A stretch of DNA of 18,280 bases from assembly GCA_020849075.1 (NCBI GenBank), contig JADLGZ010000040.1, forward strand, positions 1 to 18,280. The letters are read 5' to 3'. The DNA comes from Fimbriimonadaceae bacterium (GTDB taxonomy: Bacteria > Armatimonadota > Fimbriimonadia > Fimbriimonadales > Fimbriimonadaceae). Position numbers and translations under genes: made by a program. Below are positions 8,091 through 15,890 of this stretch, one piece after another. Numbering within the stretch: the stretch's first letter is position 1; the number at the start of each line of letters is the position of its first letter. The notes below the pieces were generated by a model, which did not search any database, was not told the origin of the DNA, and saw nothing but the letters and a program-made list of their open reading frames with translations.

Positions 8091-8608
8091 GCGGTGGAGT
8101 CGCCAGATTCTACCGCCAGCTGGGTTACAGGCGGTAGGGCTTCTAGGCTCTCCAAGTTGAACAGGTGCAAGAACTGTTCCGAGGTGCCGTAAAGGATTGG
8201 GCGGCCCGGGGCCTGCTTACGCCCCAATTCATGAACTAAGCGGCGATCGAGCAGGGTTCGCATGGCGTGGTCGCTGTGCACCCCTCGAACATGGTCGACC
8301 TCGGCCATGGTTACAGGCTGCTGGTAGGCCACGACGGCCAGCACCTCCATCTGCGATCGAGTGAGCTTGTTCCGCGATGGCCTCAAGAACCGGCCGATTA
8401 GCTCGGCATAGCGTGGCTTGGAGCTGAGTTGGTAGCCACCCGCGATGCGAACAACTTGGATGGCTCGATCACTGCAGGACTCTTCGAGAGCACACACCGC
8501 ATCAACAACCTCTTGCTCGGCTACCTCAAGGAACTGTGCCAACTCAATTGAGCTGACAGGTTCGTCGGCGACGAACAAGAGCGCTTCAACTTGCCTAACT
8601 AATTCCAT
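8087..8608 (-). CDS. scpB: Segregation and condensation protein ScpB
   Basis: ScpB is the winged-helix kleisin-partner subunit of the SMC-ScpAB complex that condenses and segregates the chromosome. The 173-residue product shows the N-terminal VRQVEALLFVADEPVSSIELAQFL, the mid-protein YQLSSKPRYAELIGRFL, and the conserved LTRSQMEVLAVVAYQQPVTMAEVDHVRGV...TLLDRRLVHELGR...GRPILYGTSEQFLHLFNL. This is the normal ScpB order and length, with two winged helices. The ATG directly abuts the scpA stop and its own stop overlaps the dacA start. The smc gene is not in this window. Confidence 0.96.
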   Translation of the reverse strand: MELVRQVEALLFVADEPVSSIELAQFLEVAEQEVVDAVCALEESCSDRAIQVVRIAGGYQLSSKPRYAELIGRFLRPSRNKLTRSQMEVLAVVAYQQPVTMAEVDHVRGVHSDHAMRTLLDRRLVHELGRKQAPGRPILYGTSEQFLHLFNLESLEALPPVTQLAVESGDSTA

Positions 8609-9361
8609 TTATGAGTTCCCTATTGCAAAGAGCAAGGAGCCATCTTGCCCCAGTACTACAACCGCTGACGATAGGCGAATAAGTTCCAGCAGAGCCAAAA
8701 ACCACCAAAGGGCCTCTCCTCGAGTAAATTCACCCTCCACTAATTCAGGCAGCGCCCTTGGGGATTCGGACAAGCATCGGGCTACGATCTTCATTTGATC
8801 TGCCAACGATCGACGAGGGCGACCGAAACTCACATGCGGCGTTTCCTCCACCGCCTTGTCCAGTAACGCCTCCAGAGCTCGCCCCAGATCTAATGTCGTA
8901 ATTTTTCCTAGATCAAAGGGGATTTCGTAATCCTCGCGAGCATCCGCCGAACGAAAGAATAGGCGCTGCCGTTCCTCAAAACTCTCTTCCAGTCCTAAGA
9001 GCACGGGTTGGTAGAACTCCAAACCCGGGCCTTCATAGGGCAAGTTATCCAATTCTTCAATCGGTTCTGGCAGGGGGAGTAAGCGATGCGCCTTACGCTC
9101 CAGCAAATAAGCTATGGCGAGCATCGCACTGGAAACACTATCCACCTCCTCTTCGGGCCGGTCAAGCAAGTAATCCACGTAAGCAAGGCATATCGGATGC
9201 AGTGGGATGTCCCAGAGGTCCACCTTTTGTTGAATGACGCACTTGATGAGCGTCTCCAGTGTTCCATTGAATGCCTCGCACTGGATCGCAATCTCGGGCG
9301 GCGGTACGAGACCAAACGGGCCTTGCCACCGCGTTGTTTCGGGCGCAAGTGCTAAAGCCAT
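8609..9361 (-). CDS. scpA: Segregation and condensation protein ScpA
   Basis: ScpA is the kleisin that bridges the two SMC heads. The 250-residue product begins with a non-conserved stretch of about 24 residues. The family N-terminal domain (IQCEAFNGTLETLIKCVIQQ, KVDLWDIPLHPICLAYVDYL) comes next, then SSAMLAIAYLLERKAHRLLP, an acidic linker, and a C-terminal winged helix (EFTRGEALWWFLALLELIRL, ending SLLFAIGNS). The usual FEGPLDLLL motif is degraded to FNGTLETLI, but the pattern is clear. It is the first gene of the operon scpA-scpB-dacA-rluB-like. The 103 bases between it and the divergent DUF4127 start at 9465 must carry both promoters. No good -10 was found close to 9361. Confidence 0.93.
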   Translation of the reverse strand: MALALAPETTRWQGPFGLVPPPEIAIQCEAFNGTLETLIKCVIQQKVDLWDIPLHPICLAYVDYLLDRPEEEVDSVSSAMLAIAYLLERKAHRLLPLPEPIEELDNLPYEGPGLEFYQPVLLGLEESFEERQRLFFRSADAREDYEIPFDLGKITTLDLGRALEALLDKAVEETPHVSFGRPRRSLADQMKIVARCLSESPRALPELVEGEFTRGEALWWFLALLELIRLSSAVVVLGQDGSLLFAIGNS

Positions 9362-9428
9362 ACTGCTGAGACGAAGAGGAGGAGCTCGAAGTCGCTCATT
9401 CCCAGCTTGGACTGATCCTCAAAATGCT

Positions 9429-9458
9429 TTGCCATGCGACACCCTTGCCGGGTATCTT
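9429..9458 (+). promoter_or_regulatory. Promoter of the DUF4127-ruvAB operon, predicted leaderless
   Basis: TTGCCA (9429-9434; five of six to TTGACA), an 18-bp spacer, then TATCTT (9453-9458; four of six to TATAAT), followed by six bases before the ATG at 9465. This is the best-formed promoter in the window. There is no Shine-Dalgarno sequence, so the message should start at or next to the start codon. Confidence 0.6.
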
Positions 9459-9464
9459 TCGCGT

Positions 9465-11081
9465 ATGAGGCTAGGGCAATTCTTGGCGGGAGTATTTGTC
9501 GCCTTGACCACGCTTGCCTCGGCTACTTTCCCGACCAGACCGGGAAGCAAAATGCTCCTGGTGCCGATTGACGATCGCCCTGCAACCGGGCAGTTTGCTC
9601 AGATGATTTCCAACATTGGCGGGGTGGGTATTGACCTCCCGCCTGAGTTCTTACTCGGGCAGTTTCTCCTTCCCGGTCAGAGCGATGCCGTGCTTGACTG
9701 GCTCAGCCGCAAAGATCTCGGTGAGTACAGTGCGGTCATCGTAAGTGCGGATATGGTGGCCTATGGTGGGCTTGTCGCTTCACGCCTAAACTACGTTGAT
9801 GCCAACACCGCTTATGAACGCCTCCGGCGCCTTGAAGCAATTCGTCAGCGCACCCCAGGTGTTCCATTCTATGCCTTCAGCGCCATAATGCGCGTTTACC
9901 CGACCTCAACGCGAGACAACCGATCTTGGCGAGACATCCTCGCAAAGACGGTGATGCGACGGGAAGAGTTCTTCGCCAGCCCTACCCTTGGCGGCGCCGT
10001 TGAGCTGTTCCGACTCGCCGCCAAGCTACCTGCCGGAGCTCTGGAGGACTACGACAAGGCACGAGAGCGCAACCAAGCAGTCCAAGAGGCTCTCATCCGA
10101 ATGACCGCCCGTGGCGGACTGGACTATCTGATTCTGGGCAAGGACGATGCCCAACCAAAGAGCCCGCAAATCGCCGAAGCGCAAAGGCTCGCAGAGTTGG
10201 CTCAGGCGCTTGGCGCACGTGAAAAGGTTTACATGTGTGAGGGTATTGACCAGCATGCTAATGTCTTGGTGAGCCGAGCAATGCTTGCCCAAGTTGGCTA
10301 CAAACCCAAGATCAGGATTGTGTTTGCTGACCCCCTTGGGACAACGGTAACTCCTGCATATGAAACTGAACCACTCAGTACAAGCTTAGCCGCCCAAGTC
10401 ACCGCCAGCGGGGCAGAGATTACTTCCGGCTATGATGCCGACTACACCCTTTACGTCAATACTCCCAACCCTCGCGAGGCGCCTTTCAACGAGTTCGTCG
10501 ATCAGCTTAAGAACGAAATTGATATGGGCTTCCCCATCGCAGTTGCCGATCTCAATCTGGGCAAAACCGGCACCGGAGACCCGAACCTCTTTCGGGTCAT
10601 TGACGAAGGCGATCGCATGATGCGACTCCTGAGCTATGCCGGGTGGAACACCGCCGGGAATACGCTCGGCACCGCAGTTCCGGCAGCGAATGTCTACTTA
10701 GCCGCAAGGCAGTATCCAGTTGACCCATTGGTCAGAGAATTGAACCAGAGGGCATTTCTCCTTCACCGTTTGGTAAACGACTTTGAGTACCACCGGTTCA
10801 CCCGACCGATGGCTTATGCCTACATTGACCGGAACCCTCCGGCAACCCGAGAAGAGACCTATGGCCAAGGTCTTGAGGCGGTTAACCGTTTGGTTAAGGA
10901 AGACCTTGGCCGACGATTGAACGACACTTTTTATAGTCACTTCCTTGGAAAGCGTTTCTTTGCGGGAACTCGGCAATATGAAATGCTCGAGTTACGCAAC
11001 GTAGACATCAACTTGCCGTGGCCACGAGCGTACGAAGTGCGCCTCGGTTTTCAGTTAGAAGCCGGCGAGGTTCCGCATTGA
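9465..11081 (+). CDS. DUF4127 family secreted protein
   Basis: The start at 9465 was chosen because it gives a clean signal peptide (MRLGQFLAGVFVALTTLASA) just behind a well-formed promoter. Longer in-frame starts back to 9234 would run through that promoter and into scpA. The mature 538-residue product shows patterns of the DUF4127 family: MLLVPIDDRPATGQFAQMI near the N-terminus, GIDLPPEFLLGQF, VIVSADMVAYGGLVASR, FYAFSAIMRVYPT, DYLILGKDDAQP and VAVADLNLG-like FPIAVADLNLG. The family has no established biochemical role that I can name; conserved Asp/Arg/Ser/Glu-rich motifs suggest an enzyme, which is inference. The TGA overlaps the TTG start of ruvA (TTGA), so this gene leads a DUF4127-ruvA-ruvB operon. 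Confidence 0.9.
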   Translation: MRLGQFLAGVFVALTTLASATFPTRPGSKMLLVPIDDRPATGQFAQMISNIGGVGIDLPPEFLLGQFLLPGQSDAVLDWLSRKDLGEYSAVIVSADMVAYGGLVASRLNYVDANTAYERLRRLEAIRQRTPGVPFYAFSAIMRVYPTSTRDNRSWRDILAKTVMRREEFFASPTLGGAVELFRLAAKLPAGALEDYDKARERNQAVQEALIRMTARGGLDYLILGKDDAQPKSPQIAEAQRLAELAQALGAREKVYMCEGIDQHANVLVSRAMLAQVGYKPKIRIVFADPLGTTVTPAYETEPLSTSLAAQVTASGAEITSGYDADYTLYVNTPNPREAPFNEFVDQLKNEIDMGFPIAVADLNLGKTGTGDPNLFRVIDEGDRMMRLLSYAGWNTAGNTLGTAVPAANVYLAARQYPVDPLVRELNQRAFLLHRLVNDFEYHRFTRPMAYAYIDRNPPATREETYGQGLEAVNRLVKEDLGRRLNDTFYSHFLGKRFFAGTRQYEMLELRNVDINLPWPRAYEVRLGFQLEAGEVPH

Positions 11082-11665
11082 TCGTCCGCCTCCGAGGGGA
11101 GGTATTGGAAGTCACTGCCGGTCGAGTCGTTGTGGATTGCGGGGGAGTCGGTTATGAAGCCCTCGTCCCTGAGTCGGCACGCTTACCCATGGTTGGAGAG
11201 CGTACCGACCTGTACACTCGCCACATTATCAGGGAGGACGCGCAGTTTCTGGTTGGGTTCACAACCAACGAAGATCGTCGCCTCTTTGATCTCCTGACCG
11301 AAGTGAAAGGTTGCGGCCCGAAGATTTCACTACAAGTAATCGGCGACCTAGGGACGGATACGACCCTGAACGCGATCGCACTGGAAGATGCCAAGACTTT
11401 GGCAAAGGCGAATGGAGTTGGGCCCCGGCTCGCCGAGCGCATCGTCGTTGAGTTAAAGGACAAAGTACGCCAAGAATCGTTCATGCGCAAGGCTACAAGC
11501 GCCGTGGTTGGGCATAGTTCAACCGCCAATGACGAACTCGTTGAGGCCCTGATTGCATTAGGCTATCGAAGACAAGAAGCCGAAACTGCGGCTTCAAACG
11601 TCTCCCAAGATGGAAGCAGCGTAGAGGAACGTCTACGTGTTGCTCTCCAACGTCTGGCAAAATGA
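11078..11665 (+). CDS. ruvA: Holliday junction branch migration protein RuvA
   Basis: RuvA binds the four-way Holliday junction as a tetramer and loads RuvB. I place the start at the TTG at 11078, giving 195 residues beginning (M)IVRLRGEVLEVTAGRVVVDC, which is where RuvA proteins normally begin. GGCGAGG at 11064-11070 serves as ribosome site. An upstream in-frame ATG at 11018 would add 20 residues inside the DUF4127 gene without family support. Domain I is an OB fold (to about 65). Domain II has two helix-hairpin-helix motifs, KGCGPKISLQVIG and ANGVGPRLAERIV. A linker leads to the C-terminal three-helix RuvB-binding domain (DELVEALIALGYRRQEAETA). Four-base overlaps (TTGA with DUF4127, ATGA with ruvB) indicate translational coupling. 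Confidence 0.96.
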   Translation: MIVRLRGEVLEVTAGRVVVDCGGVGYEALVPESARLPMVGERTDLYTRHIIREDAQFLVGFTTNEDRRLFDLLTEVKGCGPKISLQVIGDLGTDTTLNAIALEDAKTLAKANGVGPRLAERIVVELKDKVRQESFMRKATSAVVGHSSTANDELVEALIALGYRRQEAETAASNVSQDGSSVEERLRVALQRLAK

Positions 11666-12693
11666 GAGAGAACATTGACCTTGAGGCAATTCAGTCGCCG
11701 GAAGACACACCGGTTGATCTCTCGTTACGCCCTAGACGCCTAAACGAATTCATCGGCCAAGAGAAGCTCAAGGAAAACTTAAGCGTGTTCCTTCGGGCAG
11801 CCATGCAACGAGGCGAACCCCTTGACCACCTTCTTCTGTACGGGCCTCCCGGCCTTGGTAAGACCACACTGGCCCACATCGTGGCCACCGAAATGGGCGC
11901 GACCATCCACGTGACCAGCGGGCCTGCAATTGAACGGCCTGGAGACCTCGTCGGCATCCTGACCAATCTCGAACCAGGTTCGGTCTTGTTCATTGACGAA
12001 ATCCATCGCCTTGCCCGTCCCGTTGAGGAAATTCTTTACCCAGCGATGGAGGACAGCAAGGTAGACATCATGATCGGCAAAGGTCCGGCGGCTCGATCAA
12101 TTCGACTCGAACTCCCTCGGTTTACGGTAATCGGTGCCACCACCCGTCAAGGCTTGCTGACCGGCCCATTGCGAGATCGCTTTGGCATCGTGATGAATTT
12201 CTCATACTATGACCGAGTGGCTTTGTATGAGATCATTCGGCGAAGTGCGAAAATATTGGGTTACCACACAGCGAAGGATGGAGCTGAAGAAATTGCCCGG
12301 CGCTCTCGCGGGACGCCTCGAATCGCCAATCGGCTCCTTCGCCGCGTCCGGGACTTTGCTCAAGTGGATGGGCTAGACGAAATCCACAAGCCCATTGCCG
12401 ATAAGGCACTGGAAATGCTGGAAATAGATCACTTGGGCCTTGACAGCGTGGACCGCTCGCTCCTAACGGCAATGATTACAAAGTACGCAGGAGGACCGGT
12501 TGGGCTCGACACTCTTGCCGCCACGACCGGGGAAGACAGTGGAACGATCGAGGACGTTTACGAACCCTATCTTCTCCAAACGGGCATGATCCAGCGCACT
12601 CCGAGGGGCCGTGTCGCGACTCCGGGGGCCTATGCCCACCTAGGGCTTAAGCAACCCGAACGAAAGCCAAGTCAGGAAGACTTGTTCGGCTAG
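11662..12693 (+). CDS. ruvB: Holliday junction branch migration ATPase RuvB
   Basis: RuvB is the hexameric AAA+ motor that pumps DNA through the RuvA-bound junction during recombinational repair. The 343-residue product has normal length and all landmarks: LRPRRLNEFIGQEKLKENL, Walker A GPPGLGKT (61-68), Walker B LFIDEIHR (109-116), sensor 1 GATTR (158-162), GPLRDRFG with the arginine-finger region (168-175), and a C-terminal winged helix with VGLDTLA...EDSGTIEDVYEPYLLQ.G.IQRTPRGR. The ATG overlaps the ruvA stop by four bases. Its stop overlaps the convergent ATPase gene by four bases, leaving no room for a dedicated terminator. Confidence 0.98.
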   Translation: MRENIDLEAIQSPEDTPVDLSLRPRRLNEFIGQEKLKENLSVFLRAAMQRGEPLDHLLLYGPPGLGKTTLAHIVATEMGATIHVTSGPAIERPGDLVGILTNLEPGSVLFIDEIHRLARPVEEILYPAMEDSKVDIMIGKGPAARSIRLELPRFTVIGATTRQGLLTGPLRDRFGIVMNFSYYDRVALYEIIRRSAKILGYHTAKDGAEEIARRSRGTPRIANRLLRRVRDFAQVDGLDEIHKPIADKALEMLEIDHLGLDSVDRSLLTAMITKYAGGPVGLDTLAATTGEDSGTIEDVYEPYLLQTGMIQRTPRGRVATPGAYAHLGLKQPERKPSQEDLFG

Positions 12694-13442
12694 GCCGCGT
12701 GGCGACGTAGTTGACCCGCCATCCCGCGGGCAAGCCGTGTGATATCTTGGGCGGCCGGTGATTCGGGATACCAGAGTAGGAGTGGCTGGCGTCGGCGAAC
12801 TGATTCCATGGCCCGCATGTCGGCCTGCACAGAGCCCAAGTAGTGCGGCGTCTTATCCAAATACTTCTCGCAAATCGCCCGCAACGTGCTGTAAACGGTC
12901 AGGCCATCGTGGGGCGAGGTCGTCATGTTGCACAGAACGCTCACCTGAGCGCCAGGATCACGTCGCCACAAGATCTTCGCCGTCGCATAGGCGTCGGTCA
13001 CGCTCGTGGGATCGGGGGTCGTCACGATGATCGTCTCCTCGCTCATTCGCAAAAAGGTCATGACTCGCTGGTCTACGCCGGCTCCCGTATCAAAGATCAG
13101 GACATCGGTACTGCGACGCAAGGAGTCCAACTGAGAAAAGAAGGTCGCCATTCGCTTTGGCCCCGCATTCATCAAGCCCTGCACTGCCGATCCACCTGTA
13201 ATGACGTTCAAGCCCGATGGACCGGGGGTCAGCGCTTCCAAGAGTGTCGCTTCGCCAGCCACCACATGCTGGAGATTCAGCTTGGGTTGCAAGTCAAGCG
13301 CAATGTCAATATTGGCCAGCTGAAGATCAGCATCAAAGAGCACCACTCGCGTACCCGTTTGGGCGAGCCCAACCGCGAGATTAACAGAAATCAGCGTCTT
13401 ACCGACACCGCCTTTCCCACCGGTAACCGCAATGGTCTTCAC
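12690..13442 (-). CDS. MinD/ParA-family ATPase, FlhG (FleN)-like
   Basis: The 250-residue protein is a deviant Walker A ATPase: GGKGGVGKT at 8-16, switch I region FDADLQLANIDIAL at 36-49 and switch II FDTGAGVD at 117-124. The DADL.LANID and DTGAG signatures are closer to FlhG/FleN, which sets flagellar number or position, than to cell-division MinD. It lacks MinD's C-terminal amphipathic membrane helix, ending RGMAGQLRRHAA. No flagellar gene is nearby. Its partner is the upstream MshEN-domain protein, whose stop overlaps this ATG by four bases. A role in placing a pilus or secretion machine, or in another polar process, is inference. Other options are a plain ParA-like cargo positioner. Confidence 0.88.
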   Translation of the reverse strand: MKTIAVTGGKGGVGKTLISVNLAVGLAQTGTRVVLFDADLQLANIDIALDLQPKLNLQHVVAGEATLLEALTPGPSGLNVITGGSAVQGLMNAGPKRMATFFSQLDSLRRSTDVLIFDTGAGVDQRVMTFLRMSEETIIVTTPDPTSVTDAYATAKILWRRDPGAQVSVLCNMTTSPHDGLTVYSTLRAICEKYLDKTPHYLGSVQADMRAMESVRRRQPLLLWYPESPAAQDITRLARGMAGQLRRHAA

Positions 13443-13972
13443 GCGGCGAGCCCTCCATCTTGGAGCGCGCGGATGAGAGCCCGACGATCATCTTGTTGAT
13501 CAATATGCACCGGCGCTTGACTCGCTGCGGTCACTGTGCTGGGCAAACGGTATGCCGTGCGGATGGCCTCTCGAAGCGGAGATACGGGAGCGAGAATTAG
13601 GTTCAAAGGAAAGCCCGTGCGGTTCCTGAGTTCGTCGGTGGTGTGAATATCAATCGGATCGCCGATCACGCAAGTCAGCGTGCCGTCCTTCAGTTCGATC
13701 GGCAGGACGAGTCGGTTTAGCGCGAACGAGCCGCTCACCAATTGGCGCGCCTTCACTTTGGGCTTTAGGCCCTCCAACTCCGCGATGGGCATACTAAACT
13801 GCTCGGCGAGACACTCGGTAATGTCGCTTTCCGTGCAGTAGCCTTGGGTGACCAAGAATTCTCCGAATCTCAGCTGAAACTTCGGCCTCATTTCCAAGGC
13901 TTGGTCCAATTGAGCCTCCGTCATGATCCCCCGCGTGACCATCCAATCTCCAACGCGACGATACGCTTGCAT
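13439..13972 (-). CDS. Stand-alone MshEN/GspE N-terminal domain protein
   Basis: The 177-residue protein lacks an ATPase domain and corresponds to the N-terminal part of type II secretion and type IV pilus ATPases (GspE/PilB/MshE). Residues 6-27 (RVGDWMVTRGIMTEAQLDQALE) and 35-58 (RFGEFLVTQGYCTESDITEC and on) are two copies of the RxGxxLxxxGxxxxxxLxxxL motif that in MshE-type proteins binds cyclic di-GMP. The segment from 60 to 145 (ALNRLVLPIELKDGTLTCVI, then GDP...TTDELRNRTGFPLNLILA and EAIRTAYRL) is the T2SSE_N fold. The last 30 residues are a tail of unknown role. AAGGGTG precedes the ATG, and the gene is coupled to the FlhG-like ATPase. c-di-GMP binding is inferred from the motif only. 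Confidence 0.85.
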   Translation of the reverse strand: MQAYRRVGDWMVTRGIMTEAQLDQALEMRPKFQLRFGEFLVTQGYCTESDITECLAEQFSMPIAELEGLKPKVKARQLVSGSFALNRLVLPIELKDGTLTCVIGDPIDIHTTDELRNRTGFPLNLILAPVSPLREAIRTAYRLPSTVTAASQAPVHIDQQDDRRALIRALQDGGLAA

Positions 13973-14021
13973 GTCACCCTTATCTTCGGCGAGTATTCCC
14001 GATGCAATTAGGCCCAGACGG

Positions 14022-14027
14022 TAAACT
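14022..14027 (+). promoter_or_regulatory. Probable -10 box for serA
   Basis: TAAACT, preceded by CGG, lies 11 bases before the serA ATG, so the leader would be only about five bases. The identical CGGTAAACT string precedes yajQ. No Shine-Dalgarno sequence separates it from the start codon. It falls in the 66-base gap shared with the divergent MshEN gene. Confidence 0.4.
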
Positions 14028-14038
14028 TTGCTGAAGCT

Positions 14039-15241
14039 ATGAAGGTACTGGTCGCAGATAAGTTTGAGTCGGTGGGTTTGGAGGGCCTGAAAGCACTAGG
14101 TCTCGAGGTCGCTTATGAGCCTGACCTCAAAGATGACTCCTTAAAGAACGCGATCAAGGACTCCGAGGCGAATGTCTTGGTCGTTCGTTCGACCAAGGTC
14201 ACCGCCGACATGTTCGAGGACGCCCACCTCGGCCTCATCATTCGCGCTGGGGCCGGATACAACACCATCGATGTCGCCGCCGCCAGCAATAAGGGCATTT
14301 ATGTCGCGAATTGCCCGGGCAAGAATAGCCACGCGGTTGCCGAGCTTGCATTTGGCCTTATTCTCGCGTGCGATCGCCGTATTCCCGATAATGTCGCGCA
14401 GCTTCGCGAGGGCAAGTGGAACAAGAAGGAGTTCAGCGCCGCACGCGGGCTTTATGGAAAAACCCTCGGCCTTGTCGGTATGGGCCAGATCGGGCAGAAC
14501 ATGGTGCCCATCGCCCGCGCGTTTGGCATGAATGTCATCGCCTACAGCCGCTGGATGACCGCCGACGTTTCCGCCGCGCTGGGCATTGGCCGCGCCGAGT
14601 CGCTCAATGAAATCGCCACGCAGGCCGACGTCGTTTCCGTTCACGTCGCCCTCACGCCCGACACCAAGGGCATGCTCGGCAAGGAGTTCTTCGACCGTCT
14701 GCCCGATGGCGCGATCTTTATTAATACGAGTCGCTGCGAGGTCGTCGAGCAAGCCGCCCTCGAAGAAGCGTGCAACAGCGGCCGCATCCGCGCCGGTCTC
14801 GATGTTTTCGAAGGCGAGCCCAGCACCGCCACCGGCGACTACGATGGCAGCCTCAAGGATTCCCCGATCTACGCGACCCACCACATCGGCGCGAGCACCG
14901 AGGAAGCCCAAAACGCCGTCGCCGAAGAAGTCGTGCGCATCGTCCGCGAGTACAAGACCACCGGCCACGCGCCGAACGTCGTTAATGTGCCGAGCGGCGA
15001 CAAGAGCACCCACCTGCTCATCATCCGCCATGCCGACCGCGTCGGCGTCCTCGCCGCCCTCCTCGGCGCGCTCAAGGACGACGGCGTGAACGTGCAAGAG
15101 ATGGAGAACATCATCCTCGGCCCCAGCCACGCCGCCATCGCCCAAATCGCGGTCGCCAAAGAGCCCTCCCCCACCGCCCTCCGCACCATGCGCACCAACC
15201 CGCACGTGTTCGACGTCCAGGTCATCGCGATCGAGCGGTAA
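14039..15241 (+). CDS. serA: D-3-phosphoglycerate dehydrogenase with C-terminal ACT domain
   Basis: SerA oxidises 3-phosphoglycerate to 3-phosphohydroxypyruvate, the first step of serine synthesis, in the cytosol. The 400-residue product has the nucleotide-binding GLVGMGQIG (144-152; Gly147, Gly149, Gly152), substrate-site RAGAGYNTID (69-78), and catalytic Arg232 (INTSRCEVV), Glu260 (VFEGEP) and His282 (HHIGAST). A C-terminal ACT-like domain begins near 325 (THLLIIRHADRVGVLAALLG) and could bind serine as feedback inhibitor. Length and architecture are like E. coli SerA. Its codon choice is unusually strongly biased to C- and G-ending codons compared with its neighbours, which suggests high expression and also produces a long spurious antisense frame. 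Confidence 0.95.
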   Translation: MKVLVADKFESVGLEGLKALGLEVAYEPDLKDDSLKNAIKDSEANVLVVRSTKVTADMFEDAHLGLIIRAGAGYNTIDVAAASNKGIYVANCPGKNSHAVAELAFGLILACDRRIPDNVAQLREGKWNKKEFSAARGLYGKTLGLVGMGQIGQNMVPIARAFGMNVIAYSRWMTADVSAALGIGRAESLNEIATQADVVSVHVALTPDTKGMLGKEFFDRLPDGAIFINTSRCEVVEQAALEEACNSGRIRAGLDVFEGEPSTATGDYDGSLKDSPIYATHHIGASTEEAQNAVAEEVVRIVREYKTTGHAPNVVNVPSGDKSTHLLIIRHADRVGVLAALLGALKDDGVNVQEMENIILGPSHAAIAQIAVAKEPSPTALRTMRTNPHVFDVQVIAIER

Positions 15242-15249
15242 AGGTAGCC

Positions 15250-15264
15250 CCGGCGTCTCGCCGG
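15250..15264. repeat. Short perfect hairpin after serA
   Basis: CCGGCG, loop TCT, CGCCGG: a perfect 6-bp stem nine bases after the serA stop. No T tract follows, so it is not a classical intrinsic terminator. It begins with GGTAGCC at 15244-15250, the same seven bases that open and (inverted) close the larger repeat at 15966-16095. It is more likely part of a dispersed palindromic repeat family, though it may also protect or end the serA message. Confidence 0.5.
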
Positions 15265-15277
15265 TGAATGGCAAGGT

Positions 15278-15799
15278 TCAATCGTTGAGGTAGTGGTTGA
15301 GAATTTTTAAAGCGAGATGCAGGGCGCGATCTTCTCTCGACTGTTCTCTCTGTATTGCCTCATCCCATTTAGCCTGTCGTCCCAGAATGAACTCGTGTTG
15401 AGACTCCATGCCGCTTACCAACCCGGAATTTGATCCCATTTTCTCGTTGGCAACACCAGGGAAATTTTCAAATCCCATCGTATCGTATTCGGGATTGAGC
15501 AGTTCAAATATCTCGTCCACACCGGCCCGTACCTCTGGCTCGGCCCATAACTCCATAAGGGCGCGTTGAACTCTCTTGTTGAGCGCGTGTTTTGTCTTGG
15601 CCTCGTTCATGATGTCAGCCGCGCTTTCGACTTCCGGCAGTTGAATCTCGACGTCCTCGCCACGAAACTTTGCCATGAAGCTCTCGTGCATCAAGTTAGC
15701 GCGCTCTCGCGTCATTTCCAACTTCGCGAGGTCGTTCTCGCGCACTGCAATACGAGCCCGAAGGCATCCTACCAAGACTTGTGCCGCTTCTTTGCTCAT
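15278..15799 (-). CDS. Hypothetical helical protein
   Basis: I do not recognise this family. The 173-residue product is soluble and highly charged. It begins with a predicted long helix (MSKEAAQVLVGCLRARIAVR, NDLAKLEMTRERANLMHESF), followed by a linker, a helical middle (AADIMNEAKTKHALNKRVQRAL), a Glu-rich part with FELLNPEYDTMGFENFPG, and a C-terminal helix (REDRALHLALKILNHYLND). There is no signal peptide or membrane segment. An in-frame ATG at 15946 would add 49 residues, but that stretch is Trp/Arg-rich and is encoded by palindromic repeat DNA (including 15891-15904), so I prefer 15799. The gene sits between palindromic elements, which fits acquired or mobile-associated DNA. The look of the first helix resembles replication-initiation or regulatory coiled coils, but that is not evidence of function. 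Confidence 0.65.
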   Translation of the reverse strand: MSKEAAQVLVGCLRARIAVRENDLAKLEMTRERANLMHESFMAKFRGEDVEIQLPEVESAADIMNEAKTKHALNKRVQRALMELWAEPEVRAGVDEIFELLNPEYDTMGFENFPGVANEKMGSNSGLVSGMESQHEFILGRQAKWDEAIQREQSREDRALHLALKILNHYLND

Positions 15800-15890
15800 C
15801 TGGTGCAAAGACGGACCTGACCGGGCAAGAGTTCTACAGACTGCCGCCCGCCAAACCCCGGCGAGGGCAAGCCACTCGCCTCGCACAAGC

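Noticed and set aside
9234..9464. Longer DUF4127 start at 9234
   Set aside because: The extra 77 residues run antisense through scpA and across the promoter at 9429-9458, and would bury the signal peptide.
11018..11077. RuvA start at the ATG at 11018
   Set aside because: It adds 20 residues inside the DUF4127 gene before the family's normal IVRLRGEV start; the TTG at 11078 with GGCGAGG fits better.
15250..15264. Intrinsic terminator of serA
   Set aside because: The stem is perfect but no T-rich tract follows; it better fits a palindromic repeat family.
14141..15274. A 377-codon open frame antisense to serA
   Set aside because: It lies over serA, whose catalytic and cofactor motifs are all intact. 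The antisense product is low-complexity Gly/Ala/Asp/Val and arises from the strong C/G third-base bias of serA.
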